From: CAZKUN01 sp964555935
GTDB taxonomy: Bacteria > Armatimonadota > Zipacnadia > Zipacnadales > VGFC01
Direction: 5' to 3'
DNA length: 64,000 nt
Assembly (NCBI GenBank): GCA_964555935.1
Contig: CAZKUN010000004.1
Span: 1-64,000 of the forward strand
The position numbers and the translations under genes were made by a program. This document shows positions 33,339-40,962 of this stretch, one piece after another. How positions within the stretch are numbered: position 1 is the stretch's first letter; each line of letters opens with the position of its first letter. The notes beneath the pieces were generated by a model. The model was not told where the DNA came from and searched no databases. It saw only the letters and a list, made by a program, of their open reading frames with translations.

Positions 33339-33989
33339 ATGCTCGGCAGTCCATGCGGCGCTGAAGGGTCGGTCATCCTGTTCGTGGCCCTCGCGCCAGA
33401 CGAGCAGTTCGCGGGACGACTGATGGCGCTCAAGGGCCGGGTAGCCGACCTGGTCGGGGACCAGCTATACATCAGCGACCCGCCGCACATGACCCTCTAT
33501 CTGGCCGCATTTCGAGACCCGGTGGCCGTCGCGAATGCGATGGCTGGCGCCATGGCCGACGTGTCTGCACCATCCATCGAGGTCGTCGGCTGGCACGTCT
33601 TCGCCGGCGATCCCCTCACGGGCCGCCACTCCCTGGTGTGTCAACTCAAGACCGAGGACCATGCACGCCTCAAAGCGGTCCAGCGGCAGATCGTAGCCGC
33701 ATTGGCCCCACTGCGGGACGTCTCCGCCACGCGGGACCGATTCGCGGCGGCATGGGCCCGATTGGGCGACATCGAACGTGACAACGTGGAGGCGTACGGC
33801 TTCCCCTTCGTCGGCCCTATCTGGCACCCGCATTTCACTCTCGCGTCCATCGACGAGGACGCCTGGGAGACCGTTTGGCAGGCTCTGGAGCGCGATCCCC
33901 CGGTCGGGCCTGTGCGATGCCACTGGGTCACGCTCTACCGTCTCATTGAAGGGCACCCACACGAGGTAGCCCGGCACCGCGTCGGCTAA
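33339..33989 (+). CDS. 2H phosphoesterase superfamily protein (LigT/2'-5' RNA ligase-like)
   Basis: A 216-residue protein with the two HxT motifs of the 2H superfamily: PPHMTLYL with HMT at residues 50-52 and HPHFTLAS with HFT at 165-167. SVILFVALAPDEQFAGRLM at the start fits the usual first strand and helix. Family members hydrolyse cyclic phosphodiesters, such as 2',3'-cyclic phosphates, or ADP-ribose cyclic phosphate. ATG 33339 follows GGAGGGGGA and the preceding stop by five bases, so it is co-transcribed with membrane glycosylation genes, an unusual place for such an enzyme. Converges with the GDPD-like gene by a four-base overlap. Confidence 0.8.
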   Translation: MLGSPCGAEGSVILFVALAPDEQFAGRLMALKGRVADLVGDQLYISDPPHMTLYLAAFRDPVAVANAMAGAMADVSAPSIEVVGWHVFAGDPLTGRHSLVCQLKTEDHARLKAVQRQIVAALAPLRDVSATRDRFAAAWARLGDIERDNVEAYGFPFVGPIWHPHFTLASIDEDAWETVWQALERDPPVGPVRCHWVTLYRLIEGHPHEVARHRVG

Positions 33990-34579
33990 CACTCACTGAG
34001 GGCGGCCTTCCAGATGTCCGGACGCTTCGTGCAAACCGCGTCCACTGGGTATGGTTCGAGCGCCGTAGCGAAGTCCGCGATCCAGTCAAGCGGGTGTGAC
34101 TGCAATTCAGGGGAGACGATGCAGAGCTGGAAGTGCTCCTTGAGTTGCGCGTAGCTGTCGTCGTCCAGGGGCATCCTGGTGAAGCAGTCGACCCAGACCC
34201 ATTCCACCTCACCCGCCAACGAGAGGGCCGACTCAATGGGCTCGTATTCTGAGAACCTGACGGCAACGCGCCTCTCACCTTGGGCTGTGAGAGTCCGAAC
34301 CATCGGGAACGAGCTGTCCAGGAAGAAGTAGTCCCTGACTCTCGAACCCGCTATGAGATCAAGCACGCGGTGCTCGATGCGCTCACTCTTGATGTTCAGG
34401 ATCATTGGGCCGTGGTCGTAATGAGCGAGGTAGTCCTCGAAATCCTCACCGTCCCCGAAGGGATCGTGCTGCAGGATCAGCCGGTCCCCGCGATCCCTTA
34501 GGTCTACCTCCACCCCGTACTCGGTTGGTAACTGGCACAACTGCTCGACCGTGTTGATCCGGTGCGCGATGTAGATCAT
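33986..34579 (-). CDS. Glycerophosphodiester phosphodiesterase-like protein
   Basis: A 197-residue compact TIM-barrel-like protein with the GDPD pattern: IAHRIN (H6, R7), VEVDLRD (E24, D26) and LQHDPF (H38, D39), then LNIKSE in place of the usual LEIK. It is shorter than typical GDPD proteins (about 240-300 residues) and has no signal peptide. Likely cleaves, or once cleaved, a phosphodiester such as a glycerophospho- or sugar-phosphodiester. ATG 34579 has GGAG ten bases ahead; a GTG at 34588 is possible. Downstream end of the minus-strand run 38377-33986. Confidence 0.7.
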   Translation of the reverse strand: MIYIAHRINTVEQLCQLPTEYGVEVDLRDRGDRLILQHDPFGDGEDFEDYLAHYDHGPMILNIKSERIEHRVLDLIAGSRVRDYFFLDSSFPMVRTLTAQGERRVAVRFSEYEPIESALSLAGEVEWVWVDCFTRMPLDDDSYAQLKEHFQLCIVSPELQSHPLDWIADFATALEPYPVDAVCTKRPDIWKAALSEC

Positions 34580-34620
34580 GTCAGGCACTCTCCAAATCTG
34601 GCGAATGACGCCCGCAGATA

Positions 34621-35073
34621 TCAGTCGTCTTCGGCGTCCCGTTCTACCCGTTCAGCGATTCCCCTGCGGAATGTGATATAGCGCATCCCCAGGAAGTTCA
34701 GTACCGTCGAGACCGCCGTCGCAGCAAGAAAAGCGACTGGGCGGTTGCCCGGAACCACCCAAGTGACCACCCATGCGTTGCAGGCCATGTTGAGCGCCCA
34801 CGTCGTCATGTAGATCAGGACGTATGTGATGGGTTCGCCGGCCGCCCGTCGGACTGACCCGAAGGTCCAGAGTTTGTTGCCGGCAAAGCCGACCGCCATG
34901 CCCGCGACATACGAGGCCCCCTTTGAGGGCGTCAGGGGCAGCCCGAGTGGACTCGTCAGAGCATAGTAGACCATGGCGTCGACCGCAACGCTCGCCGTGC
35001 CGACTATCACGAACCGGAGCAGCTGGCGCCGAAGCTCTGCGTTGCTACTAGGGCTGGCGCAAGACTGCCTCAA
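34621..35073 (-). CDS. GtrA family membrane protein
   Basis: A 150-residue protein with four predicted membrane helices: RFVIVGTASVAVDAMVYYAL, SYVAGMAVGFAGNKLWTF (with the conserved N-x-x-W-x-F), a third near YVLIYMTTWALN and a last FLAATAVSTVLNFLGMRYITF. GtrA proteins are thought to move polyprenyl-phosphate-linked sugars across the membrane. It overlaps the nucleotidyltransferase gene by 26 bases. A second GtrA domain occurs fused to an epimerase three genes upstream in the same run. Confidence 0.87.
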   Translation of the reverse strand: MRQSCASPSSNAELRRQLLRFVIVGTASVAVDAMVYYALTSPLGLPLTPSKGASYVAGMAVGFAGNKLWTFGSVRRAAGEPITYVLIYMTTWALNMACNAWVVTWVVPGNRPVAFLAATAVSTVLNFLGMRYITFRRGIAERVERDAEDD

Positions 35074-35821
35074 AGTGCTCCTCCCAGCGCTCGTAGTCGT
35101 GCAGGTCGGCGGGCGTACCCCAGCCGATGTACTTCTTCACCTCGAATGCCGCAACCCGGTATCCCTGTTCGATCATGAGATTGGGGATGCTATCCATGTA
35201 GAACTCGCCGTTGACCTGCTGTCCCGACCGCACAAGTTCGTCAATCGACTCCACCATCAGGCCAGCGGTCTGGAATGAGAAGAACCCGCTGACGACATGA
35301 TCTTCGGTGGGGCTGCCTGAGATCGGCGCCTTCACCGAGACCCCTGTGATTTCGGTGTCGTCCTCGCCGGTCCGCACCCAGCCATACATCTCCGGGTTCA
35401 GGGCAACTCGAGGTTCGCGGCGGTATGTCCAGACCACGCCATCGCATCTCTCGACGTAGAGGAGAGCCATCAAGCGCTCGGCGTCGTAGACATGGGTGTT
35501 ATCGCACGCGGCGACGGTGACTGTATCGGTCGGGTCGAGGGCATCCGCCGCCAATCGCACCGTGCAGGCCTGGCCAGCTGTTAGCCCGTCGGTTGTCACG
35601 ATCTCGCACGTGGGGAAGTAGCATCGAAGCACCTCATCGATCGCGTGCTCTTCAACGTGTGCTTCCTGGCAAACGAACACTACCTTGCTGGCATCGGGCA
35701 GATCTCGGACCGCCCGCACCACCATCGGAACGCCGGCCACCAGAATCAGTGGTTTAGGTGTGGTGTAGCCGGCATCAGTGTAGCGTTGACCCGCACCGGC
35801 CATCGGCACTACTATCTGCAT
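35048..35821 (-). CDS. Sugar-1-phosphate nucleotidyltransferase-like protein
   Basis: A 257-residue single-domain nucleotidyltransferase: QIVVPMAGAGQRYTDAGY with TTPKPLI (the GxGxR and KP motifs), TVAACDNTHVYD with the metal aspartate, YGWVRTG, and GEFYMDSIPNLMIEQGY near the substrate pocket, ending GWGTPADLHDY. This matches small capsule nucleotidyltransferases of the HddC/LicC type, without a left-handed helix domain. Product may be an NDP-sugar or NDP-alditol. It overlaps genes on both sides, so it is an integral part of the phosphate-chemistry operon. Confidence 0.83.
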   Translation of the reverse strand: MQIVVPMAGAGQRYTDAGYTTPKPLILVAGVPMVVRAVRDLPDASKVVFVCQEAHVEEHAIDEVLRCYFPTCEIVTTDGLTAGQACTVRLAADALDPTDTVTVAACDNTHVYDAERLMALLYVERCDGVVWTYRREPRVALNPEMYGWVRTGEDDTEITGVSVKAPISGSPTEDHVVSGFFSFQTAGLMVESIDELVRSGQQVNGEFYMDSIPNLMIEQGYRVAAFEVKKYIGWGTPADLHDYERWEEHFEAVLRQP

Positions 35822-37326
35822 GTTGTGCGCTCCCTATGTACGCCTCGGAAGTTCGAGAAGACCGACCGCTCCACGTCCGGGGCAACGTTCAGGAACAGCC
35901 CATGGTCTTGGGTAAGGACGAACTCGAAGGGCGCCATGTGAGGAATGACCAGTCGGTACCAGTCCTTCTTTGGCACCCCTAGCGTGCCTCCAACAAGACA
36001 CCGAAGTACGACGTTGTGCGTGCAGATGGCTGTATTGAACTTGCGCCCCTTCAGGCTTTCCGACACGAAGTCATGCACGCGCCTAACGACATCGCCAGAA
36101 CACTCGCCGTCCGGGAACGCGGGGTCCTCGCCTCTGCCCCAGGCTGCAAACAGCTCGGGAAACGTGCGACGTGCCTGGTCCGGCTGCAAGCCGTCACATG
36201 AGCCGTAGTGTATCTCGATAAGTCGCTCATCCGATCGTGGTTCCGGCAGGTCTACCCGTTCGCGCAGCGTTGCGATAGACTGAAGGCACCGGCGCAACGG
36301 TGAGGAGTAGCATTGGGTCGGTCGATGCGATGCGACCCGATCCGCCAAGTCATGTGCGTCCTCTGGCGGGAATGGGACGATGTCAGGATCCCGTCGGCCG
36401 ACGAAGACGCCTCGTCGGTTCAGATGCGTAGGCGCATGGCGGAAAAAGACGTGGTGTGACGCCGTCTCTTCGAACACGTGGCGGAACTGCCGTTCGAACG
36501 AACTCACGAACAGAGCCGTTCGCTCGTCGAGCTTGGGCACGGGGTCGCTGAAGTCGAGCGCGCGTTTCCTCCGGCGGAGGTGCCAGTACAGCGAGGCGAT
36601 CTCCGCCGCCGCCTCGGGGAATACCATTAGGAACTGGCTCAACAGCGCCTCGCCATCGGGCGCGCTCTCTCGCCGTTCGAGCAGCTTCAGCAGGTTCTGC
36701 ATCAGGAACTTCATAACGTGGTAGGCGAATTCGTGCCTGCCCCGCACATCCATGGGCTTGGTGTGGCGCACCTCACGGTATCCATCTGCGGTGCAGACGA
36801 GTTCCCTGTAGGACACCACGCCCTCAGCCAGATCTCGGATGTAGTCGGAGATGCTCCTACGCGTGCTCTGGAAGTGGCGCGGCTGCAACCCAAACACGGG
36901 ATAGACCTCGACAAGACTTGACTTGCGGTGGGTACCCGATCGTTGCCAGTCGAGACACGTGAATGGGCTGCTCAACACATGCTCAACATGAGCGTCAACT
37001 GAGTAGAGCATCAGGTGCAGCACCGCCGTAGCTTCGTCGTTGAATTTGAGCGGCCCAAGCGTGGGGTTGATGATCAGTCCATACCCGGCGTCATCCAACA
37101 CCGGCCGCAACGCTTCGTCGAATTGCCTGCCCAGTTCACTGAAGCGAGAGTCATCCAAGTGGTCCACGACGAGCACGAGATCGATATCGCTTATGCCGTC
37201 GAGGCCTCCGCTGCGGACGAAGCTGCCCACGAGCGTAGCGGACACCACATACATGGCGTTATCAACCGCGTGCCAGATGCGGTCCGTGATCGCGCGTTTC
37301 AGTCCGGTCCGTCCAGCGCTAGCCAT
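35812..37326 (-). CDS. Nucleotidyltransferase (Pol beta-like) fused to a histidine phosphatase
   Basis: A 504-residue two-domain protein. Residues ~15-120 contain a minimal nucleotidyltransferase core, LVGSFVRSGGLDG followed by SDIDLVLVVD (G34-S35, D47, D49). A helical middle, ~130-285, has no recognised family. Residues ~290-480 are a phosphoglycerate-mutase-like histidine phosphatase: FFRHAPTHLN (R296, H297), SSPLRRCLQS (R345), RLIEIHYGSCDG (E371) and ICTHNVVLR (H437), so all catalytic residues are present. The pairing is unusual and both halves look active. It overlaps the GtrA-epimerase gene by eight bases and the nucleotidyltransferase gene by ten. Substrate unknown; a sugar- or alditol-phosphate is the simplest guess. 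Confidence 0.78.
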   Translation of the reverse strand: MASAGRTGLKRAITDRIWHAVDNAMYVVSATLVGSFVRSGGLDGISDIDLVLVVDHLDDSRFSELGRQFDEALRPVLDDAGYGLIINPTLGPLKFNDEATAVLHLMLYSVDAHVEHVLSSPFTCLDWQRSGTHRKSSLVEVYPVFGLQPRHFQSTRRSISDYIRDLAEGVVSYRELVCTADGYREVRHTKPMDVRGRHEFAYHVMKFLMQNLLKLLERRESAPDGEALLSQFLMVFPEAAAEIASLYWHLRRRKRALDFSDPVPKLDERTALFVSSFERQFRHVFEETASHHVFFRHAPTHLNRRGVFVGRRDPDIVPFPPEDAHDLADRVASHRPTQCYSSPLRRCLQSIATLRERVDLPEPRSDERLIEIHYGSCDGLQPDQARRTFPELFAAWGRGEDPAFPDGECSGDVVRRVHDFVSESLKGRKFNTAICTHNVVLRCLVGGTLGVPKKDWYRLVIPHMAPFEFVLTQDHGLFLNVAPDVERSVFSNFRGVHRERTTCR

Positions 37327-38377
37327 GCCGTCCGCCAGTCTTGATCTTTACTATCGCCTGCACTGGGTGGTCGGAGGTGAGCACGGCGGATGCGGAGACG
37401 ATGTACTTCGCCGGGATGTCCGAAACGTTGGCGGTTGTCACGCCGCCGTCGAAGATGATCTGGTAGCCAAACCGATCTCGGAGCTGGTCCAATACGGATA
37501 CTGCCTCGATGGCCTGGGAGGCCAACTCCTGCCCGGAGTGCCCGGGCTGGGAGACGCCGAGCACCATCACTAGGTCAACGTATGGCAGGCACCGCATAGT
37601 GAGGTGAATAGGCGCGGCCTGGTGCCAAACTACTCCCACCTTCTTGCCTTTGGCGCGGCAAGCAAATATGACGTCAAGCGCCGGCTCATCTCCGTCCGGA
37701 TGGATCAGATACCAATCCACCAAGTCCCAGGTTGCCTCGATCCACCGCAATGGCCGACGCGACATGATGTGCAGGCACAGAGGGACGCGCCCCCACAGCT
37801 CGCGCGCCGCGCGGATGCGCTCCAGGTCAACCGCACTTGCGTCCGGCCTAAACGTCTCGTCCACCAGATCGACGTGCACGTGGTCGCAAAAGGGCCCAAC
37901 GCGCTCGTAGGCCTCGTGCATAGGCGGCCCCTCGTTGGCATACACGGCGATGCCGAATTCCTTCGCACGTGAGAAGGCAAGGCGCCGGTGCAGCGCATAG
38001 GCGATCAGGAACAGGGCTCCCGAGGTGATCAAGCGAGTAGGCCCGTAGCTCAAATCCGCGACACCGGTCAACAGGCTGATCGCGGCTACGTTCAGCCAGA
38101 ACGAGAGCAACGATATGAGCACGAACCAACCGGACGTTTGGAGGAGGTAGCGTCGCGGGACGCGGAAGTTCACGAGAGCATTGAGGGCCAAACTAAACAC
38201 GAGTCCGAAGCAGAACCCGAGCGCGCTCTGGCCTACCCATGGCCAGCCTCTCGGCGCGAGCAGACGAATGACCAGAAGCTCCAATATGATCGAGCCGAGG
38301 CCGATGACCGTGAACCCGAGCAGGTACCGGTAGCGGTACGCCAGGAAGGCCAGCAACAACCGGGGCTGGGTTACCAC
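37319..38377 (-). CDS. GtrA-like membrane domain fused to a ribulose-phosphate 3-epimerase-like domain
   Basis: About 352 residues. Residues 1-135 form four membrane helices like GtrA (GFTVIGLGSIILELLVIRLL and an NALVNFRV block). Residues ~140-352 match ribulose-5-phosphate 3-epimerase: VHVDLVDETF (H168, D170), LCLHIM (H203), WYLIHPDGDE, GVSQPGHSGQ in place of the usual VNPGFGGQ, and IFDGGV (D310). All four metal ligands are kept. GTG at 38377 with GGAGGG eight bases ahead is preferred; a TTG at 38404 is possible. Joining a lipid-sugar flippase-like domain to a soluble sugar-phosphate epimerase has no standard counterpart I know of. Confidence 0.78.
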   Translation of the reverse strand: MVTQPRLLLAFLAYRYRYLLGFTVIGLGSIILELLVIRLLAPRGWPWVGQSALGFCFGLVFSLALNALVNFRVPRRYLLQTSGWFVLISLLSFWLNVAAISLLTGVADLSYGPTRLITSGALFLIAYALHRRLAFSRAKEFGIAVYANEGPPMHEAYERVGPFCDHVHVDLVDETFRPDASAVDLERIRAARELWGRVPLCLHIMSRRPLRWIEATWDLVDWYLIHPDGDEPALDVIFACRAKGKKVGVVWHQAAPIHLTMRCLPYVDLVMVLGVSQPGHSGQELASQAIEAVSVLDQLRDRFGYQIIFDGGVTTANVSDIPAKYIVSASAVLTSDHPVQAIVKIKTGGRHG

Positions 38378-38688
38378 GTGACCGCCCTCCGGGTGGCCGC
38401 GCAAATGCTCGCCGAGTCGGTGAGTCCCATGACTCCTCGCATGCCAGCCAAGCCTCCCCGTCCTGAATGTCGCTCACGAGCAGTCATGAGTGGCTTCGCC
38501 ACGACGGCCGCGCGGCCCTGCATGTGGAATGCGTGTCCTTCCCTCGCTGGGGCATGCGGTCTGCGCCAGACGGCGCCGAAGTCCTGGGCGCCGGGCAGCC
38601 TCTCCAACTTCGGTTTCCATAGATGCCTCCCGGATCCTGATCCGCTAGGGACATGGGGCCGAATTCGCACCGACTCGACCCAACCCCT
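38378..38688. other. Intergenic stretch of 311 bases
   Basis: Separates the end of the wzt gene from the GtrA-epimerase gene on the same strand. The open frames in it are arginine-rich and lack ribosome binding sites; none looks coding. It may hold a promoter for the phosphate-chemistry genes, but no consensus was recognised. Confidence 0.45.
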
Positions 38689-39951
38689 TCATGTTGTATC
38701 CCCTATGCGGACCTGCGTCCACGGCCATGTTGGCAAGAGATACCCCCCTCGGTGTGAACGCAATGTGTGGTCGCCAGTATCAACCAGGCTGAAGCTGAGA
38801 GCCTCGATGTTGTCGAAAGCCTGGCCGCGAGGTATGGCGGCCGCAATGCGCACGTGATACATCCCTTTGTTCAGCAGTCCACCGGGAATTGTGACGTGGG
38901 TGCGATAGAGACCTGGCGCGCGACCGTGCAGAAGCGTTGGGTTGGTGTCTGTGTCTTCGGTACTCAGAATCCGGTTGCCATCGCTGGCGTGTAAGATGGC
39001 CGCCACCACCGCGCCAACGGCCGGGCGTCGCACGGCGTATTCCACGGTTAGGGTGATGTCGTCCCCAACGTCCAGCTCTCCCCGTCCCGATCCCGCCTGT
39101 GTGCTGAGGGAAGCTCGTAGGATCTGGATGGGATGGTCCGTCGTGTCTTCGGCCCGCCATTCCATCGTCTCCCCGTATCCACGATCCATGTACGCCCGGA
39201 CTGCGACTTCGGTAGGCCCTATATACTGCAGTCCGCCGGCATCGAGTACGGCGGCCCGGGGGGTGAGCGTCGATATGGCACCCAGATTATGGCTGACAAA
39301 CAGCACCGTCCGGCCGCCCCTCGCGACGTCATCCATCTTACCGAGGCACTTCCTCTGAAAGTCTACATCCCCCACAGCCAATACTTCGTCCACGAGGAGA
39401 ATCTCGGGCTCCAAGTGAGCGGCGACCGCGAAGGCCAATCGGACGTACATGCCGCTGGAATAGCGTTTGACTGGGGTGTCGATGAACTTGTCAACCTCGG
39501 CAAACGCCACGATCTCGTCGAACTTAGTGGCCATCTCGCGCCGCGTCATGCCAAGGATCGCACCGTTCAGGAAGGTGTTCTCTCTCCCGGTCAGTTCCGG
39601 GTGAAAGCCCGTCCCCACCTCGAGCAGACTCGCGACACGCCCGCGCAACTCGATCCTGCCGGTCGTGGGTTCGGTGATCCGAGATAGGATCTTCAGGAGC
39701 GTTGTCTTGCCAGCACCATTCCGCCCGATGATGCCCAACACCTCGCCTTGCTTGACCTCGAGGGAGACATCATTGAGCGCCCAAATCGTGGACTCAGCCT
39801 CGGCCGCTTCATCACGCCCCCGCACCCAACGGAGAGGGGCCGTGAGGGCCGAAGTGACCGCGTCCCCAAGCGTATCGTGGTGGGTCTGTTTCAGACCGAT
39901 GCGATACTGCTTCGAGATCCCCTCTATGCGGATCGATGGTTGGTCAGACAT
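38689..39951 (-). CDS. wzt: Polysaccharide ABC transporter ATPase with C-terminal Wzt-like glycan-binding domain
   Basis: A 420-residue ABC ATPase. The nucleotide-binding domain (1-250) has Walker A GRNGAGKTT at 76-84, signature RYSSGMYVRLA from 163, Walker B ILLVDEVLAVGD at 184-195 and the switch FVSHN. Residues ~270-420 form a beta-sandwich like the Wzt C-terminal domain, which reads the non-reducing-end cap of the glycan and so controls chain release. It pairs with the permease gene 55 bases upstream. A methyl or phosphate cap made by genes of this window would fit that role (inference). Confidence 0.92.
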   Translation of the reverse strand: MSDQPSIRIEGISKQYRIGLKQTHHDTLGDAVTSALTAPLRWVRGRDEAAEAESTIWALNDVSLEVKQGEVLGIIGRNGAGKTTLLKILSRITEPTTGRIELRGRVASLLEVGTGFHPELTGRENTFLNGAILGMTRREMATKFDEIVAFAEVDKFIDTPVKRYSSGMYVRLAFAVAAHLEPEILLVDEVLAVGDVDFQRKCLGKMDDVARGGRTVLFVSHNLGAISTLTPRAAVLDAGGLQYIGPTEVAVRAYMDRGYGETMEWRAEDTTDHPIQILRASLSTQAGSGRGELDVGDDITLTVEYAVRRPAVGAVVAAILHASDGNRILSTEDTDTNPTLLHGRAPGLYRTHVTIPGGLLNKGMYHVRIAAAIPRGQAFDNIEALSFSLVDTGDHTLRSHRGGYLLPTWPWTQVRIGDTT

Positions 39952-40006
39952 TCATCCACCTGGCTATAGTTTACGCCACTGCGGGACGGTCGGCACCCTT
40001 GGGCGG

Positions 40007-40882
40007 TCATATTAGGTCTGCGAACGCGCGCTCAACCCGCCGGAAATACCATTGACTAATGGCCAACAATACGAGAGCGCAGACGCACGAGTAGAGAAGC
40101 GCCATGCCCGGGAACGGCCGCCCGATGAAGGACCACCGGAAGCCCTCGATTACGCCCGTCATCGGGTTGAGAAACATCAGCGGTCGGTATTTCTCAGGAG
40201 CGAGGCTGAGCGGATAGACGACGGGGCTGACGAACATCCACATTTCCACCAAAAACCCCGTGATAAACCCTATATCGCGAAACCGCACATTTGCCGCGGC
40301 AAGACCGGCGCCAACGCTGGCGGCCACCAGATAGGCCAGCAGCACGAGGGCGGGCAGGGCCAGGATCGGGAGGCCCACGCTGAAGCCGTAGTATACCATC
40401 ATCGCGAACATAATCAGTGAGGCGAGCGCGAAATCAACCACCCCGGCCAAGGCACCAGCGGCCGGAACGATAATGCGCGGGAAATAGACTTTGCGGACGA
40501 GATTTGCGCTACCGACGAGGCTGCCGGTGGAGCGAGTTAGCGAGCTAGAGAAGAACTGCCACGGCACGAGAGCCGCGTAAATGAACAATGGGTACGGGAC
40601 CCCATCGGACGGGATGCCGGCGAGTCTCCCAAAGAAGATACTGAAGACGACCATGGCCCCGAAGGGCTTGAGGATCGCCCAAGCGGCCCCAATAAGCGTC
40701 TGCTTGTAGCGCACCTTCACGTCACGCCACACCAGGAAATAGAACAACTCCCGGAAGCGCCACAATTCCTCAGCCTCGGCGACGAGGCCACGCTGTCCGG
40801 GTTCGATCAGCGTGACCGGTAGCGCGGTTTGCGCCTCCGCTCCGGGGATGGACGCGGGCTTGTTCCGATGATTATCTGTCAT
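40007..40882 (-). CDS. wzm: Polysaccharide ABC transporter permease (ABC-2 type)
   Basis: About 291 residues with six membrane helices, an N-terminal LWRFRELFYFLVWRDVKVRY amphipathic segment, KQTLIGAAWAILKP and the YLVAASVGAGLAAANVRFRD block, ending with a basic WYFRRVERAFADLI. These are standard for Wzm/TagG-type exporters of lipid-linked glycans. ATG at 40882 is preferred for homology, though a GTG at 40912 is possible. With wzt downstream it makes a complete exporter. The Wzc-like gene lies 80 bases upstream, so the export genes form one operon. Confidence 0.9.
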   Translation of the reverse strand: MTDNHRNKPASIPGAEAQTALPVTLIEPGQRGLVAEAEELWRFRELFYFLVWRDVKVRYKQTLIGAAWAILKPFGAMVVFSIFFGRLAGIPSDGVPYPLFIYAALVPWQFFSSSLTRSTGSLVGSANLVRKVYFPRIIVPAAGALAGVVDFALASLIMFAMMVYYGFSVGLPILALPALVLLAYLVAASVGAGLAAANVRFRDIGFITGFLVEMWMFVSPVVYPLSLAPEKYRPLMFLNPMTGVIEGFRWSFIGRPFPGMALLYSCVCALVLLAISQWYFRRVERAFADLI

Positions 40883-40962
40883 GGCTCCCACATTCAGTCG
40901 TGTCCGGGTCACGCCGGCCCTGCCCCGAAGTTCAGATAGGAAGACCCCGGTGCGCCAGCCAA

